From contig CBFIDE010000002.1 of NCBI GenBank assembly GCA_965661265.1, positions 1 to 64,000 on the forward strand: a stretch of DNA of 64,000 nucleotides, in the 5' to 3' direction. Positions 52,161-61,462 of this stretch are shown piece after piece. Source of the DNA: CBFIDE01 sp965661265. GTDB taxonomy: Bacteria > Bacteroidota > Bacteroidia > Flavobacteriales > Schleiferiaceae. A program made the position numbers and the translations under genes. A model generated the notes under the pieces. It was not told the DNA's origin, ran no database searches, and saw only the letters and a program-made list of their open reading frames with translations. Within the stretch, counting starts at the first letter, position 1; every line of letters begins with the position of its first letter.

Positions 52161-53139
52161 TACTAACGGTGGTAAATTTACCATCAAAATATGCTTTGTT
52201 TCCAATCATTGAATTGTCTAGTGTAGCATTTAGAACTTCACTATTTTCTTGAATGATTGTATTTTTAATAGTGCTATTATCAATAATAGTTCCAGCACCA
52301 ACTGAAACTAAAGGACCAATTTTAGAATTTCTAATTACCGCACCTTCAGCGATAAAGCAAGGCTCAATAATTTCAGAATTTTGAATATCAGCTTTAGGTG
52401 AGATCAGTTCCTCTTCATCAGACACAAAACCAAGGATTCTTCCGTTAGTTTCTACCGTTACGTTTTTATTTCCGCAATCCATCCACTCATTAACGGTACC
52501 AGAGACAAAATTCTTGCCTTTGTTTTTCAAATTGTCAAGAGCATTGGTAATCTGATATTCCCCACCTTCCATGATTTTATGATCCAAAAGGTGCTTGATT
52601 TCGTTTCTCAAAAGTTCACCATCTTTAAAGTAATATATTCCGATAATTGCTTCATCAGATACAAACTCTTGAGGTTTCTCAATGAAGTCGGTGATGATAC
52701 CTTTATCATTCTTTTTAACCACTCCAAAAGCTGCTGGGTTTTCTACTCTTTTTGTCCAAACTACACCGTCATTTTCGCTGTCTAAAACAAAATCAGCTCT
52801 AAATAAAGTATCGGCGAAAGCCACAACTACATTGCCGCTTAGAGATTTCTCCGCACAGTAGATTGCATGCGCTGTTCCTAAAGGTTCATCTTGATGATAG
52901 ATACTTCCTTTGGCACCAAGGCCTTCCGCAATTTTTATAAGGTTTTCTTCAGTTTCCTTTCCGAAGTCACCTATAATGAAGGCAATTTCCTCAACTTCCT
53001 CTTTGCAAACCTTTACGATATCTTCTACTAATCTTTGTACAATAGGCTTACCTGCAATAGGAATTAGTGGCTTAGGAATGGTAAGTGTGTGAGGTCTTAA
53101 TCTACTACCTCTTCCCGCCATTGGAACTATGATTCTCAT
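52135..53139 (-). CDS. Sugar-phosphate nucleotidyltransferase with left-handed beta-helix tail
   Basis: 334 residues. The nucleotide-binding signature IIVPMAGRGSRLRPHTLTIPKPLIPIAGKPIVQRLV opens the protein, followed by AFADTLFR (metal Asp) and VVKKNDKGIITDFIEKPQEF. The C-terminal 80 residues have left-handed beta-helix hexapeptides (ISPKADIQNSEIIEPCFIAEG, AVIRNSKIGPLVSVGAG). It resembles glucose-1-phosphate thymidylyl- or uridylyltransferases, activating a sugar for surface polysaccharide. The neighbouring flippase fits this. Which sugar is not clear. Confidence 0.88.
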   Translation of the reverse strand: MRIIVPMAGRGSRLRPHTLTIPKPLIPIAGKPIVQRLVEDIVKVCKEEVEEIAFIIGDFGKETEENLIKIAEGLGAKGSIYHQDEPLGTAHAIYCAEKSLSGNVVVAFADTLFRADFVLDSENDGVVWTKRVENPAAFGVVKKNDKGIITDFIEKPQEFVSDEAIIGIYYFKDGELLRNEIKHLLDHKIMEGGEYQITNALDNLKNKGKNFVSGTVNEWMDCGNKNVTVETNGRILGFVSDEEELISPKADIQNSEIIEPCFIAEGAVIRNSKIGPLVSVGAGTIIDNSTIKNTIIQENSEVLNATLDNSMIGNKAYFDGKFTTVSIGDFSRME

Positions 53140-53204
53140 TAGATTCTATTTTGATGAGCGAGCACAAAAATAAGATGCTCATTGAAATATTAATTGTTTT
53201 GTTC

Positions 53205-53639
53205 TTAATCTTTTCCTGTGGAGCCAAATCCGCCTTGACCTCTTTGAGTTTCATTGAGGTCTTGAGCTTCTATCCACTCTGCTCTTTCGTGCGCGCAAAT
53301 TACCAATTGAGCGATGCGGTCTCCGTTTTTTATCTCGACCTTATCCTTACTTAAGTTCACTAGAATAACACCTATCTCCCCTCTATAATCGGAGTCAATC
53401 GTCCCTGGGCTATTAAGGACACCGATTCCTTGTTTAAGAGCCATGCCGCTTCTTGGTCTTACTTGAGCCTCATAGCCTTTAGGCAGTTCAATATGAAGAC
53501 CAGTTTTTACAAGCTTTCTTTCTAAAGAATCAAGACTAATGTTTTCTTCTAAAACTGCTTGCAGATCTAGGCCAGCAGATTCTTCAGTTTTGTATTCAGG
53601 CAAGTCGTGAGGCCCTGTATTCAGGATATTTATTTTCAT
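53205..53639 (-). CDS. dut: dUTP diphosphatase
   Basis: Hydrolyses dUTP to dUMP to keep uracil out of DNA and feed thymidylate synthesis. All five trimeric dUTPase motifs can be seen: AGLDLQA, RPRSGMALK, GTIDSDYRGEI (catalytic Asp), GDRIAQLVI and the C-terminal arm GQGGFGSTG. 144 residues, normal. It overlaps the flippase gene by 4 bases and precedes the nucleotidyltransferase by 65 bases. Confidence 0.97.
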   Translation of the reverse strand: MKINILNTGPHDLPEYKTEESAGLDLQAVLEENISLDSLERKLVKTGLHIELPKGYEAQVRPRSGMALKQGIGVLNSPGTIDSDYRGEIGVILVNLSKDKVEIKNGDRIAQLVICAHERAEWIEAQDLNETQRGQGGFGSTGKD

Positions 53640-55114
53640 GTATTCTTAAGCTTGAGCAATTTTTTAAATTCTTTTCTGTCTATAAATACCAATAGCGCTC
53701 CGTAGGATATAAAAATAAGACTATTCCAAATATATTCTTCTCTCATAAAGGCAAAAAGAACCCAACCCAATAAAAAGGCAGATAGTAAATAGAACAATAT
53801 TTTACCTGATTCATAGGGTGTCCTAAAATGCTTTTGATTTAGGTAATAGCTATAACTAGTCATTCCTGCATAAGATATAATAGTTGCAATCGCTGCGCCT
53901 AGAATGCCATAAATAGGAATCAATATAAGGTTTGCAGCAATGGTCAACCCAAAGCCTACAAAGGTGATGTAAGCACCATATTTAGTTTGGTCAGTAATTT
54001 TATACCAGAAGTTAAGGTTTAGGTTTACACCGATTAAAAGGTTTGCGAAAAGAAGAATGGGAGCAAGGTAGAGCCCTTCCCAGAATTTCTCGTCAATGAA
54101 AATTTTAACGATATCAATAAATCCAACGAGGCCTACAAACATGAGAACTTGAAAGAGGCTAAAGAACTTTAGAACCTTTGCGTAAATTTCTCTTTTATCA
54201 AGGGCAGTGCTCTGACTAAAAAAGAAGGGTTCTGCCGCAAATCTAAAGGCCTGAATGAACATCATCATTAGGGTGGCAATTTTATAATTTGCCCCATATA
54301 CTCCTAATCGCGCAAAGCTTATTTCTGGGGGTAAAAGATACTTTATAAACTGCCTATCAATCATTTCATTTGATATTCCGGCCAGTCCTGCTATAACCAA
54401 TGGAAGAGCATAAAGAATGTACACTTTCTCTCGTTTCCAGCTAATTTTAAATCTGAATTTTAAAATTTGCGGAAGCAAAAAGAGAAGCATGATCACATTT
54501 GCAATCAAGTTGGAAATAAAAATATAGGCTACACCTAGTTCAGGATTATAGACCTTATTTATAAAGTCAGGCGTAATTTCATTTTCCAGCATCCAAGGGC
54601 AAAGCATGAAGAAAAAAGTATTCAGAAGTACAAATCCAATAATTTGAGTGAGACGAATACCTACAAAAGTATAGGCCTTGTTTTCTGCTCTTAGCCTTGC
54701 AAAAGGTACGGCTGCAATAGCATCAATAAAGACAATGGCTCCCATAAATGCGATATACTCAGGATGGTCTGCATACTTTAAGAATCCAGCAATGGGCGAT
54801 AAGAAAAGAAAAAGAAGAATAACAAATACGGTGCTAATGCTTATGACCGGAAATAAGCTATGATTAAAAGTTGCCGATTTCTCTCGAGCTTCTTTGGCTT
54901 CTCTAAAATATCTGAAATAAGCCGTTTCCATTCCGAAAGTTAGAATGACCATTAGAAAAGCTATAATAGAGTAGATATCATTATTCTGCCCATATGCATC
55001 TTGCGCAAGAGCAGATGTATGCATAGGTGTGAGTATCACATTTAGGAACCTTCCTAAAATGCTACTAAGTCCATAAATTGCTGTTTGGCCAGCTAGTTTT
55101 TTTAGTGCAGACAA
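53636..55114 (-). CDS. Polysaccharide biosynthesis flippase (Wzx/MATE-like)
   Basis: 492 residues with about 14 hydrophobic segments, of the MOP (Wzx) lipid-linked oligosaccharide exporter type. The N-terminus is LKKLAGQTAIYGLSSILGRFLNVILTPMHTS, with QAFRFAAEPFFFSQS mid-protein. It would flip undecaprenyl-linked sugar repeats for surface polysaccharide, or possibly lipid II. It overlaps dut by 4 bases and heads the ten-gene minus-strand run ending at the DUF4837 gene. Confidence 0.87.
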   Translation of the reverse strand: MSALKKLAGQTAIYGLSSILGRFLNVILTPMHTSALAQDAYGQNNDIYSIIAFLMVILTFGMETAYFRYFREAKEAREKSATFNHSLFPVISISTVFVILLFLFLSPIAGFLKYADHPEYIAFMGAIVFIDAIAAVPFARLRAENKAYTFVGIRLTQIIGFVLLNTFFFMLCPWMLENEITPDFINKVYNPELGVAYIFISNLIANVIMLLFLLPQILKFRFKISWKREKVYILYALPLVIAGLAGISNEMIDRQFIKYLLPPEISFARLGVYGANYKIATLMMMFIQAFRFAAEPFFFSQSTALDKREIYAKVLKFFSLFQVLMFVGLVGFIDIVKIFIDEKFWEGLYLAPILLFANLLIGVNLNLNFWYKITDQTKYGAYITFVGFGLTIAANLILIPIYGILGAAIATIISYAGMTSYSYYLNQKHFRTPYESGKILFYLLSAFLLGWVLFAFMREEYIWNSLIFISYGALLVFIDRKEFKKLLKLKNT

Positions 55115-55197
55115 AAAATCATCTTTTGGCTAAGGTACTAAGCCTAAGGATACTATTAAAGGCTTATTTCAAGAGTTCTTAACGGAGAAATTAAAAG

Positions 55198-55205
55198 TAT
55201 ATTTG
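55198..55205 (+). promoter_or_regulatory. TAnnTTTG promoter -7 box of the M28 peptidase gene
   Basis: TATATTTG ends 17 bases before the ATG at 55223, giving a leader of about 12 bases. No clear -33 element is seen. Confidence 0.45.
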
Positions 55206-55222
55206 GCACAAAATATTGAAGA

Positions 55223-56908
55223 ATGAAATTTTATATTAGTCTAGTTTTTGTTTTAGCAGGCCTTTTCTCCTTTGCTCAGGAAGAAAATTGCGAATTATTA
55301 GATAATGATGCTCGCCAGAGAGTAGAGACACACTTACAGTTTTTATCTTCAGATGAATTAGCCGGTCGTGCTCCTGGAACTGAAGGTATAGAGCAAGCAG
55401 CGGATTATATATCTGCTCAGTTTAAAGCTTACGGGCTAGAAAGCATTTCTGAAGAGGGTTTTGAACAACCTTTTGATATCGCTGAAAAAGCGACAATAGG
55501 AACCAATAATAGTTTTGAATACAAAGGAAAGCAGCTGGTTCTTTTGGATGATTTTTATCCAACAAGATATTCCAGCTCTGCAAATGTTACTGCTAAGACA
55601 GTATTTGTTAAGTACGGTATCACAGCAAAGGAGTTAGACTATAATGATTATAAAAAGCTTTCAGAAAAAAAGCTAAAGGGAAAGATATTTGTCATGGATA
55701 TTGGCAGTCCTGATGGAATTCACCCCCATTCTGAATATTTGAAGTATCATGATTTAGAAGGCCGAGTAGACTTAGCTATTTCTAAAGGAGCAGTTGGCGT
55801 TGTGTTTGTGAACATCAATTCAGAAACTAATGACTTAAGTCCTGTATTCTCTGAAATGAAGGGAAGAAAGATTCCTGTTATGTTCTTAAAGAATAAGGCT
55901 ATTGCTAAGAAAATTAAGAAGAATAAGGAAATAAGCATTTCTACAGATATAAAGGAGAATTTTATCAATACTAGCAATATTGTAGGTTTTATGGATAACC
56001 AGAGAGCCTACACCATTGTTGTAGGAGCACACTATGACCATTTAGGAATGGGAGGTGAATCTTCTTTAGATGCTTCAAAAGAGCCCGCCATTCACAATGG
56101 TGCAGATGATAATGCATCAGGTGTTTCTGGAATGTTGGAATTGGCTCGTTATATCACTGCTAATAGAACATTGTATAAGGACTATAATTTCTTATTTCTA
56201 GCTTTTTCAGGTGAGGAAAAAGGTTTGTTAGGTTCTAATTTCTTTGTTAAAAGTGACTTCTTTAAAGAAATTGAGTGCAACTATATGATCAATCTAGACA
56301 TGATTGGAAGAATGGAAGACAACCTTATTGCGGTGAGTGGGGTTGGTACTTCTGAATTTTTTAAAGAGTTCTTTAGTTCTAAATATTGTACTAAGATAAA
56401 TGCTAAAACCAGCGAAAGCGGCGTAGGCCCTTCTGATCATACAAGCTTTTATTATAAAAATGTACCTGTGCTCCATTTCTTTACCGGAACTCATGTGGAT
56501 TATCACAAGCCATCAGATGATTTTGAAAAAATTAATGTAGAAGGAGAGATGATGGTCTTGAACATGATACTTGAGCTTATAGATGCAAGTTTTATGAAAG
56601 GAGAGCATCTTCAATTTCAAAAGACTGCAGTATCTAAAAGTGTTACTCCTAATTTTAGTGTTACATTGGGAGTGATGCCTGATTATTTGTACTCTGGAAA
56701 TGGAATGAAGATTGATGGTGTTAGTGAAGGTAAGCCAGCAGCAAATGCTGAAATGCTTGCCGGAGATATTGTTGTTCAATTGGGAGACTATGTGGTGAGT
56801 GATATGAATACGTATATGATTGCTCTGTCTAAGTTTAAAAAAGGAGATAAGACTCAAGTTAGTTTTATGCGTGGTTCTAAAAAGATGGTTGCTGAAATTC
56901 AGTTTTAA
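55223..56908 (+). CDS. Exported M28-family zinc peptidase with PA-like and PDZ domains
   Basis: 561 residues; signal peptide ending GLFSFAQ. The peptidase part has the zinc-ligand motifs GAHYDHLGMG, HNGADDNASGVSGMLELAR, FSGEEKGLLGSNFF and INLDMIGRM, and GTHVDYHKPSDD. A protease-associated-like insert lies at about residues 130-240. The C-terminal 85 residues are a PDZ domain (VSEGKPAANAEMLAGDIVVQLGDYVV). It is an aminopeptidase for peptides in the periplasm or outside. Its stop overlaps the gpsA start (TAATG), so the two genes are translationally linked. Confidence 0.92.
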   Translation: MKFYISLVFVLAGLFSFAQEENCELLDNDARQRVETHLQFLSSDELAGRAPGTEGIEQAADYISAQFKAYGLESISEEGFEQPFDIAEKATIGTNNSFEYKGKQLVLLDDFYPTRYSSSANVTAKTVFVKYGITAKELDYNDYKKLSEKKLKGKIFVMDIGSPDGIHPHSEYLKYHDLEGRVDLAISKGAVGVVFVNINSETNDLSPVFSEMKGRKIPVMFLKNKAIAKKIKKNKEISISTDIKENFINTSNIVGFMDNQRAYTIVVGAHYDHLGMGGESSLDASKEPAIHNGADDNASGVSGMLELARYITANRTLYKDYNFLFLAFSGEEKGLLGSNFFVKSDFFKEIECNYMINLDMIGRMEDNLIAVSGVGTSEFFKEFFSSKYCTKINAKTSESGVGPSDHTSFYYKNVPVLHFFTGTHVDYHKPSDDFEKINVEGEMMVLNMILELIDASFMKGEHLQFQKTAVSKSVTPNFSVTLGVMPDYLYSGNGMKIDGVSEGKPAANAEMLAGDIVVQLGDYVVSDMNTYMIALSKFKKGDKTQVSFMRGSKKMVAEIQF

Positions 56909-57906
56909 TGGAGAAATGTTCAAAGAAAATTGCTGTAATTGGTGGAGGCTCTTGGGCCACAGCCATAGTTAAGATTCTAACTGAGAATAATGATTATGTA
57001 GGCTGGTGGCTCAGGAATCAAGATTCAGTGAACCACATTAAGGAGTTTCATAATAACCCGGACTACCTCAGCTCCGTTGATTTATTGACAGAGCATATTG
57101 ATGTTTCCACAGATTTAAACCATATCGTTACAGAGGCAGATTATATAATTTTTGCTATTCCATCAGCATTTTTAAAATCGGCCTTGACCAATCTTAAAGT
57201 AAGCTTAGAAGATAAGGTGGTAGTTAGTGCCATTAAAGGAATTGTACCAGATGAAAATCAGATTGTAGGAGAGTTTTTTAATAAGTCCTATAATGTGCCA
57301 ATAGGGAATATTGGTGTAATCTCTGGTCCATGTCACGCAGAAGAAGTTGCTCTAGAGCGTTTATCCTACTTAACAATATCTTCCCAGAATAAAGAGAATG
57401 CTGAAGCCATCGCTGTAAGACTTGAAGGTAAGTTTATTAAAACTACTATCTCTGATGATATCTACGGTACTGAGTATGCTGCAGTTCTAAAGAATATCTA
57501 TGCTCTTGCAGCCGGAATATGCCATGGGCTGGGCTATGGCGATAATTTCCAAGCCGTTCTAGTAAGCAATGGTATTAGAGAGATTAAAAGGTTTATTAAA
57601 GCTGTAAGCCCTATTAAAAGGGATATAAGTGGTTCTGCCTATTTGGGCGATTTAATGGTAACTGCTTATTCGCAGTTTAGCCGCAACAGGACTTTTGGAA
57701 ATATGATAGGTAAGGGATATACAATCAGATCAGCAATGTTAGAAATGAAAATGGTTGCTGAAGGATACTATGCTGCAAATCTTATAAAGCATGTGGAGAA
57801 GGCTCAGGATGTTAGGATGCCTATTGCTACTGCTGTCTATAAGATTCTTTACGAAGGAAAATCACCTAAAAAGGTAATGGAAAAGTTGGCTAATAAGTTA
57901 GACTAA
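56908..57906 (+). CDS. gpsA: NAD(P)H-dependent glycerol-3-phosphate dehydrogenase
   Basis: Reduces dihydroxyacetone phosphate to sn-glycerol-3-phosphate for phospholipid synthesis. The Rossmann loop VIGGGSWATAIVKIL opens the protein, followed by IFAIPSAFLKSAL and ISGPCHAEEVA. The catalytic lysine region is YAAVLKNIYALAAGICHGLGYGDN, with SGSAYLGDLMVTAYSQFSRNRTFG after it. 332 residues, full length. It overlaps the M28 stop codon by one base and shares 4 bases with the stop of the broken gene on the other strand. Confidence 0.95.
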   Translation: MEKCSKKIAVIGGGSWATAIVKILTENNDYVGWWLRNQDSVNHIKEFHNNPDYLSSVDLLTEHIDVSTDLNHIVTEADYIIFAIPSAFLKSALTNLKVSLEDKVVVSAIKGIVPDENQIVGEFFNKSYNVPIGNIGVISGPCHAEEVALERLSYLTISSQNKENAEAIAVRLEGKFIKTTISDDIYGTEYAAVLKNIYALAAGICHGLGYGDNFQAVLVSNGIREIKRFIKAVSPIKRDISGSAYLGDLMVTAYSQFSRNRTFGNMIGKGYTIRSAMLEMKMVAEGYYAANLIKHVEKAQDVRMPIATAVYKILYEGKSPKKVMEKLANKLD

Positions 57907-58241
57907 GCTTCTTTTTTAAATAGTGCTTTAATGGTAATTGCATTCAAAGGAAATTCTAAAGCAATATGGGCATAACTCAAAAAGAAAAGTGCTCAAAATC
58001 CGATCCTATAGTCATAAAAGTAAAGACCGATAGATGCTAACCAAAGACCTAATATTAAGTAGGCTCTGTTCCCCTTTATGCTTTTAGCTCAACCTATCAA
58101 ATTTGTTTTGCTGAACCAATTTAGATAGTGATAGGTGTAGGCAAAGGCAAAGAAGAATAATTCAAAAGGAATTTTAAAAGCAATTACTAAGCAAACTAGT
58201 ATCCAGCCAATGTTGAATATATCTAGGTTTTTTCCTTTCAT
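57903..58241 (-). pseudogene. Small membrane-protein gene interrupted by two in-frame TGA codons
   Basis: Minus-strand frame from ATG 58241 to TAG 57903, 113 codons, with no frameshift but two TGA codons, at codons 51 and 82. Read through, it gives a hydrophobic protein starting MKGKNLDIFNIGW, with segments such as ELFFFAFAYTYHYLNWF, YLILGLWLASIGLYFY and ALFFLSYAHIALEFPLN. At both TGA sites a Trp (TGG) would fit the aromatic context. The frame is also open upstream to an ATA at 58301, which could be a former ATG start; all three changes would be G to A. The standard code applies elsewhere in the window, so this is probably a pseudogene. Family not recognised. Confidence 0.6.
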
Positions 58242-58319
58242 TCCTTCGCGGGAATTTTCTCTTGGCAGAATAGTTAGACTGTTAGATTCATCAGAACTTA
58301 TCTAAATCTAAAGTATATT

Positions 58320-61300
58320 TTAAAACTCACCTAAACCACTTTCCTTATAGCTCGCATTTAGACTGTTCCAGTCCTTGTCGATAAGCTTATTATATTGTTT
58401 TAAGAAATCTTCATAGGACTCATTATACTTTTTTAGTAGAATAAGCTCTGACTCACTGATGCTTTCATCATTGGCATTAGAGTATCTCATGGCAGCGTAA
58501 AAGCGATTGGATAAACAGGCATCATTATTATAATAGCCTTCTACTTCTTTTCCATAAAGAGTCTCGTAAATATGGATGATCGATTTTTGAACGGCCACAA
58601 TGCTATCACTCAAGCTTTTAAAATCTTTCGGCTGATTGGCGATACCTATCATTTTTTTCATCAAGCCTATTTTAGCCTCAATAAGTTTGATTTCATTTAC
58701 TTGTTGTCTAAGGCCTTCTAAGCTGGCATTCACAGAGTCCATAAATTGTATTTTTTCTTTTCGCTTCTCGCGATTGTATGGGCTTCTTGGATCAGATTGC
58801 ACTTCTAGCATTGTGCTTACTTTCTCATTGGCGATTTGTAATTCAATTTGATAGTTGCCACTAAGTATTCTGCTGCTATTGCCTTCTGTAGTGTCATTGA
58901 TGCTAGAGTTTTTAGAAGGAAAACCTTTTCCCTTACTTGATAAATACCAAGAGAAGCTGTTCATCCCATTTTCAAACTTGGGACGTAAAGTTTTAATTGT
59001 ATCTCCCTCCTCATCGATAATATGAACTACAGCTTTTTTAGTTTTTATTGAATCATCTTTGCTAAAGTTGACCCAATATTTAAGCTCTGGATATCTGGAT
59101 CTATTCTGACCACTAAATTCTGCATTTGCCGGAAATCTCATTCCGTTCACTGCTTTATAGTTTGCCATTACAGCCGGATTTGGCTTAAAAAGCAGCAGTT
59201 TTTCTTCTAGTAAATCAGCTTTGGAAGCTAATTGTCTTAAAGGTTCAATATTATCAAGAATCCAAGCTGATCGTCCAAAAGTCCCGACTATTAAATCTCC
59301 TTCTCTAGGGTGAATTTTTAAATCACTCACAGGGACCGTTGGAAATTGCTTGTCAAATTTTTGCCAGTTTTCTCCAAAATTCCAACTGAAATAAAGGCCA
59401 TTATTAGTTCCTAGAAAAAGTAGGTTCTCTTGTATAGGATCTTGAACAATGCTGATGCTATATCCCCAAATTTTTTCTGGATTTACAAGACGCTTGAAGC
59501 TTTTACCGTAGTTATTAGTATAGTATAAATAAGAGTCCCAATGGTTTCTTCTATAATCATTAACTACTACAAATGCCGCCCCTTTCTTGTGAGGTGAGGG
59601 TACAACCTGTGGAATCCAAGCGCCTTTTGGAGCGCCTTTTAAATTAGAAGAAAGCTCCTGCCAATTTTCTCCTCCATCTTTAGTTAGATGTAATAGTCCA
59701 TCGTCTGAACTGGCCCAAATAATATCCTTGGCTTTTAAATCAGGAGCTATACAAAGTAGGGTTGTAAAGTTTTCCGCGCCTGTCACATCAAAAGTGAGTC
59801 CCCCGGTTTGATCAAACTTTTGGAAATTAGTATCATTGGTTGTTAAATCGTCTGAAATTGGTATCCAAGTTTTGCCTTTGTCTAAAGACTTGAAAACATA
59901 TTGAGCTCCAAAAAATATAGCATCTCCAAACGGGTCATAAGCTATAGGAGCGTTCCAGTTGAATCGTAATCTCTTTCCTTCCGGGTGAACAGGTCTTATA
60001 TTTCTTGTTTCGCCTGTTTTAGTATTAATATGAGCTACATAACCTTCTTGAGCCATAGCATAGGCATAATCAGCATCACTTGGATCAGGCATTACATCAA
60101 AGCCATCTCCAAAATAAAGCTCTTGAAAGTGCCTATTTCTGATGTTGTCATTCTCCCATATATAAGCAGGGCCCTTCCAGCTGCCATTGTCTTGCATGCC
60201 GCCATACACATTGTAAGGTGTTTCTAAATCATAATTAATATGGTAGTATTGCGCAATAGGGAGGTTGTTGACAAAGCGCCAAGTTTTACCTCCGTCTCTT
60301 GAAATGTTTAATCCACCATCATTACCTTCTAGGATATAATTAGTTTTTTCTGGGTGAATATAGAAGCTCTGATGATCTGGATGCAGCTGATTATAGCTGG
60401 AAACTACTTCCCAATCTTTTCCTCCATTTTCAGTTTTAGTCAGTATGCTCCAAAGGCTAAAGACTCTACTTTCATTTTTGGGATCAACGTAAATTTCAGA
60501 GTAGTAAAATGGCCTGTTTCCGATATTGTCGGCGCTAGACATTTTTTTCCATTCATTGCCGCCATCCTTAGATTGATAGAAGGCATTGTCTCCTTTATGT
60601 TCTACAAGGGCATAGCAGATATTAGAGTTTGAAGCAGCTATAGCAAGTCCAATGCGGCCGAAATCGCCGGAGGGTAAACCATTTTTTTCTCCTCTTTTCT
60701 CCCAATTCTTACCACCATCATTAGTTATATGCAAGCCAGAAGAACTTCCTCCAGAGGTAAAGAACCAAGGCTCCCTTCTGTGCTCCCACATACTGACCAT
60801 TAATTTATCCGGGTTATTCGGATCCATGACCAACTCTGCCGCTCCAGTCTTTTGGTCCGTATATAGTATTTTATTCCAACTTAGGCCGCCATCAATGCTC
60901 TTATAAACACCTCTATGCTCAGAGTCACCCCAGGGAGTTCCAATTGCGGCCACGTATATAGTCTCTGGATTAAAAGGATGAATTATTATTCTGTGGATAT
61001 TTCTAGTTTCTTCTAATCCGGCTGATTCCCAGGTTTCACCACCATCTAGACTTTTATAAATTCCGTACCCGCTTGTTAAAGAATTTCTTGGATTTCCTTC
61101 ACCAGTACCTACCCAAACCTTATCTGGATTTTGAGGATCCAAAGCAATTGATCCAATAGAGCTAACTTTTTCATTCTGGAATAGGGCCTTCCAAGTTTGC
61201 CCACCATTAGTGCTTTTCCATAGGCCACCAGATGCAGACCCAACATAAATGAGATTTTCATTTCTAGGGTCTATTTTTATAGCTGTAATTCTCCCGGACA

Positions 61301-61421
61301 TTCCTGCCGGTCCAATATTTCTAAAGTTAAGACCTTTAGTAAAAGAATGAGGAATACTATCTTGAGCGTTAATAGATAAGGCTAAGATGGAGCAGACAAG
61401 AGAAATAAAAAGTCTTTTCAT
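58320..61421 (-). CDS. Secreted VPS10/sortilin-like Asp-box beta-propeller protein
   Basis: 1033 residues; signal peptide MKRLFISLVCSILALSINAQ. From residue about 25 to 760 it consists of propeller repeats with at least ten Asp-box motifs (S-x-D/N-x-G-x-x-W), such as KSTNGGQTW, KSLDGGETW, KSIDGGLSW, QSKDGGNEW, NISRDGGKTW and KSLDKGKTW. The C-terminal 250 residues are partly beta and then helical. Bacteroidota homologues are annotated as glycosyl hydrolases or VPS10 proteins with no proven activity. It is divergent from the deiodinase-like gene by 41 bases, so their promoters must overlap. Confidence 0.85.
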   Translation of the reverse strand: MKRLFISLVCSILALSINAQDSIPHSFTKGLNFRNIGPAGMSGRITAIKIDPRNENLIYVGSASGGLWKSTNGGQTWKALFQNEKVSSIGSIALDPQNPDKVWVGTGEGNPRNSLTSGYGIYKSLDGGETWESAGLEETRNIHRIIIHPFNPETIYVAAIGTPWGDSEHRGVYKSIDGGLSWNKILYTDQKTGAAELVMDPNNPDKLMVSMWEHRREPWFFTSGGSSSGLHITNDGGKNWEKRGEKNGLPSGDFGRIGLAIAASNSNICYALVEHKGDNAFYQSKDGGNEWKKMSSADNIGNRPFYYSEIYVDPKNESRVFSLWSILTKTENGGKDWEVVSSYNQLHPDHQSFYIHPEKTNYILEGNDGGLNISRDGGKTWRFVNNLPIAQYYHINYDLETPYNVYGGMQDNGSWKGPAYIWENDNIRNRHFQELYFGDGFDVMPDPSDADYAYAMAQEGYVAHINTKTGETRNIRPVHPEGKRLRFNWNAPIAYDPFGDAIFFGAQYVFKSLDKGKTWIPISDDLTTNDTNFQKFDQTGGLTFDVTGAENFTTLLCIAPDLKAKDIIWASSDDGLLHLTKDGGENWQELSSNLKGAPKGAWIPQVVPSPHKKGAAFVVVNDYRRNHWDSYLYYTNNYGKSFKRLVNPEKIWGYSISIVQDPIQENLLFLGTNNGLYFSWNFGENWQKFDKQFPTVPVSDLKIHPREGDLIVGTFGRSAWILDNIEPLRQLASKADLLEEKLLLFKPNPAVMANYKAVNGMRFPANAEFSGQNRSRYPELKYWVNFSKDDSIKTKKAVVHIIDEEGDTIKTLRPKFENGMNSFSWYLSSKGKGFPSKNSSINDTTEGNSSRILSGNYQIELQIANEKVSTMLEVQSDPRSPYNREKRKEKIQFMDSVNASLEGLRQQVNEIKLIEAKIGLMKKMIGIANQPKDFKSLSDSIVAVQKSIIHIYETLYGKEVEGYYNNDACLSNRFYAAMRYSNANDESISESELILLKKYNESYEDFLKQYNKLIDKDWNSLNASYKESGLGEF

Positions 61422-61462
61422 TGCTAAGGTTTTTATAAATTAGGTCAATATTAAAAAAAATC

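Noticed and set aside
53151..53354. Plus-strand frame opposite dut
   Set aside because: Hydrophobic by chance from antisense of dut; no start context and the real dUTPase fully explains the region.
56513..56923. Long minus-strand frame opposite the end of the M28 peptidase gene
   Set aside because: Antisense shadow of a well-supported gene; His/Ile/Asn-biased with no recognisable motifs.
57903..58241. Genuine recoding of TGA as Trp or selenocysteine in the broken gene
   Set aside because: Several clear genes in the window end at TGA (for example porZ at 43293-43295), and no selenocysteine element is seen; nonsense mutation is simpler.
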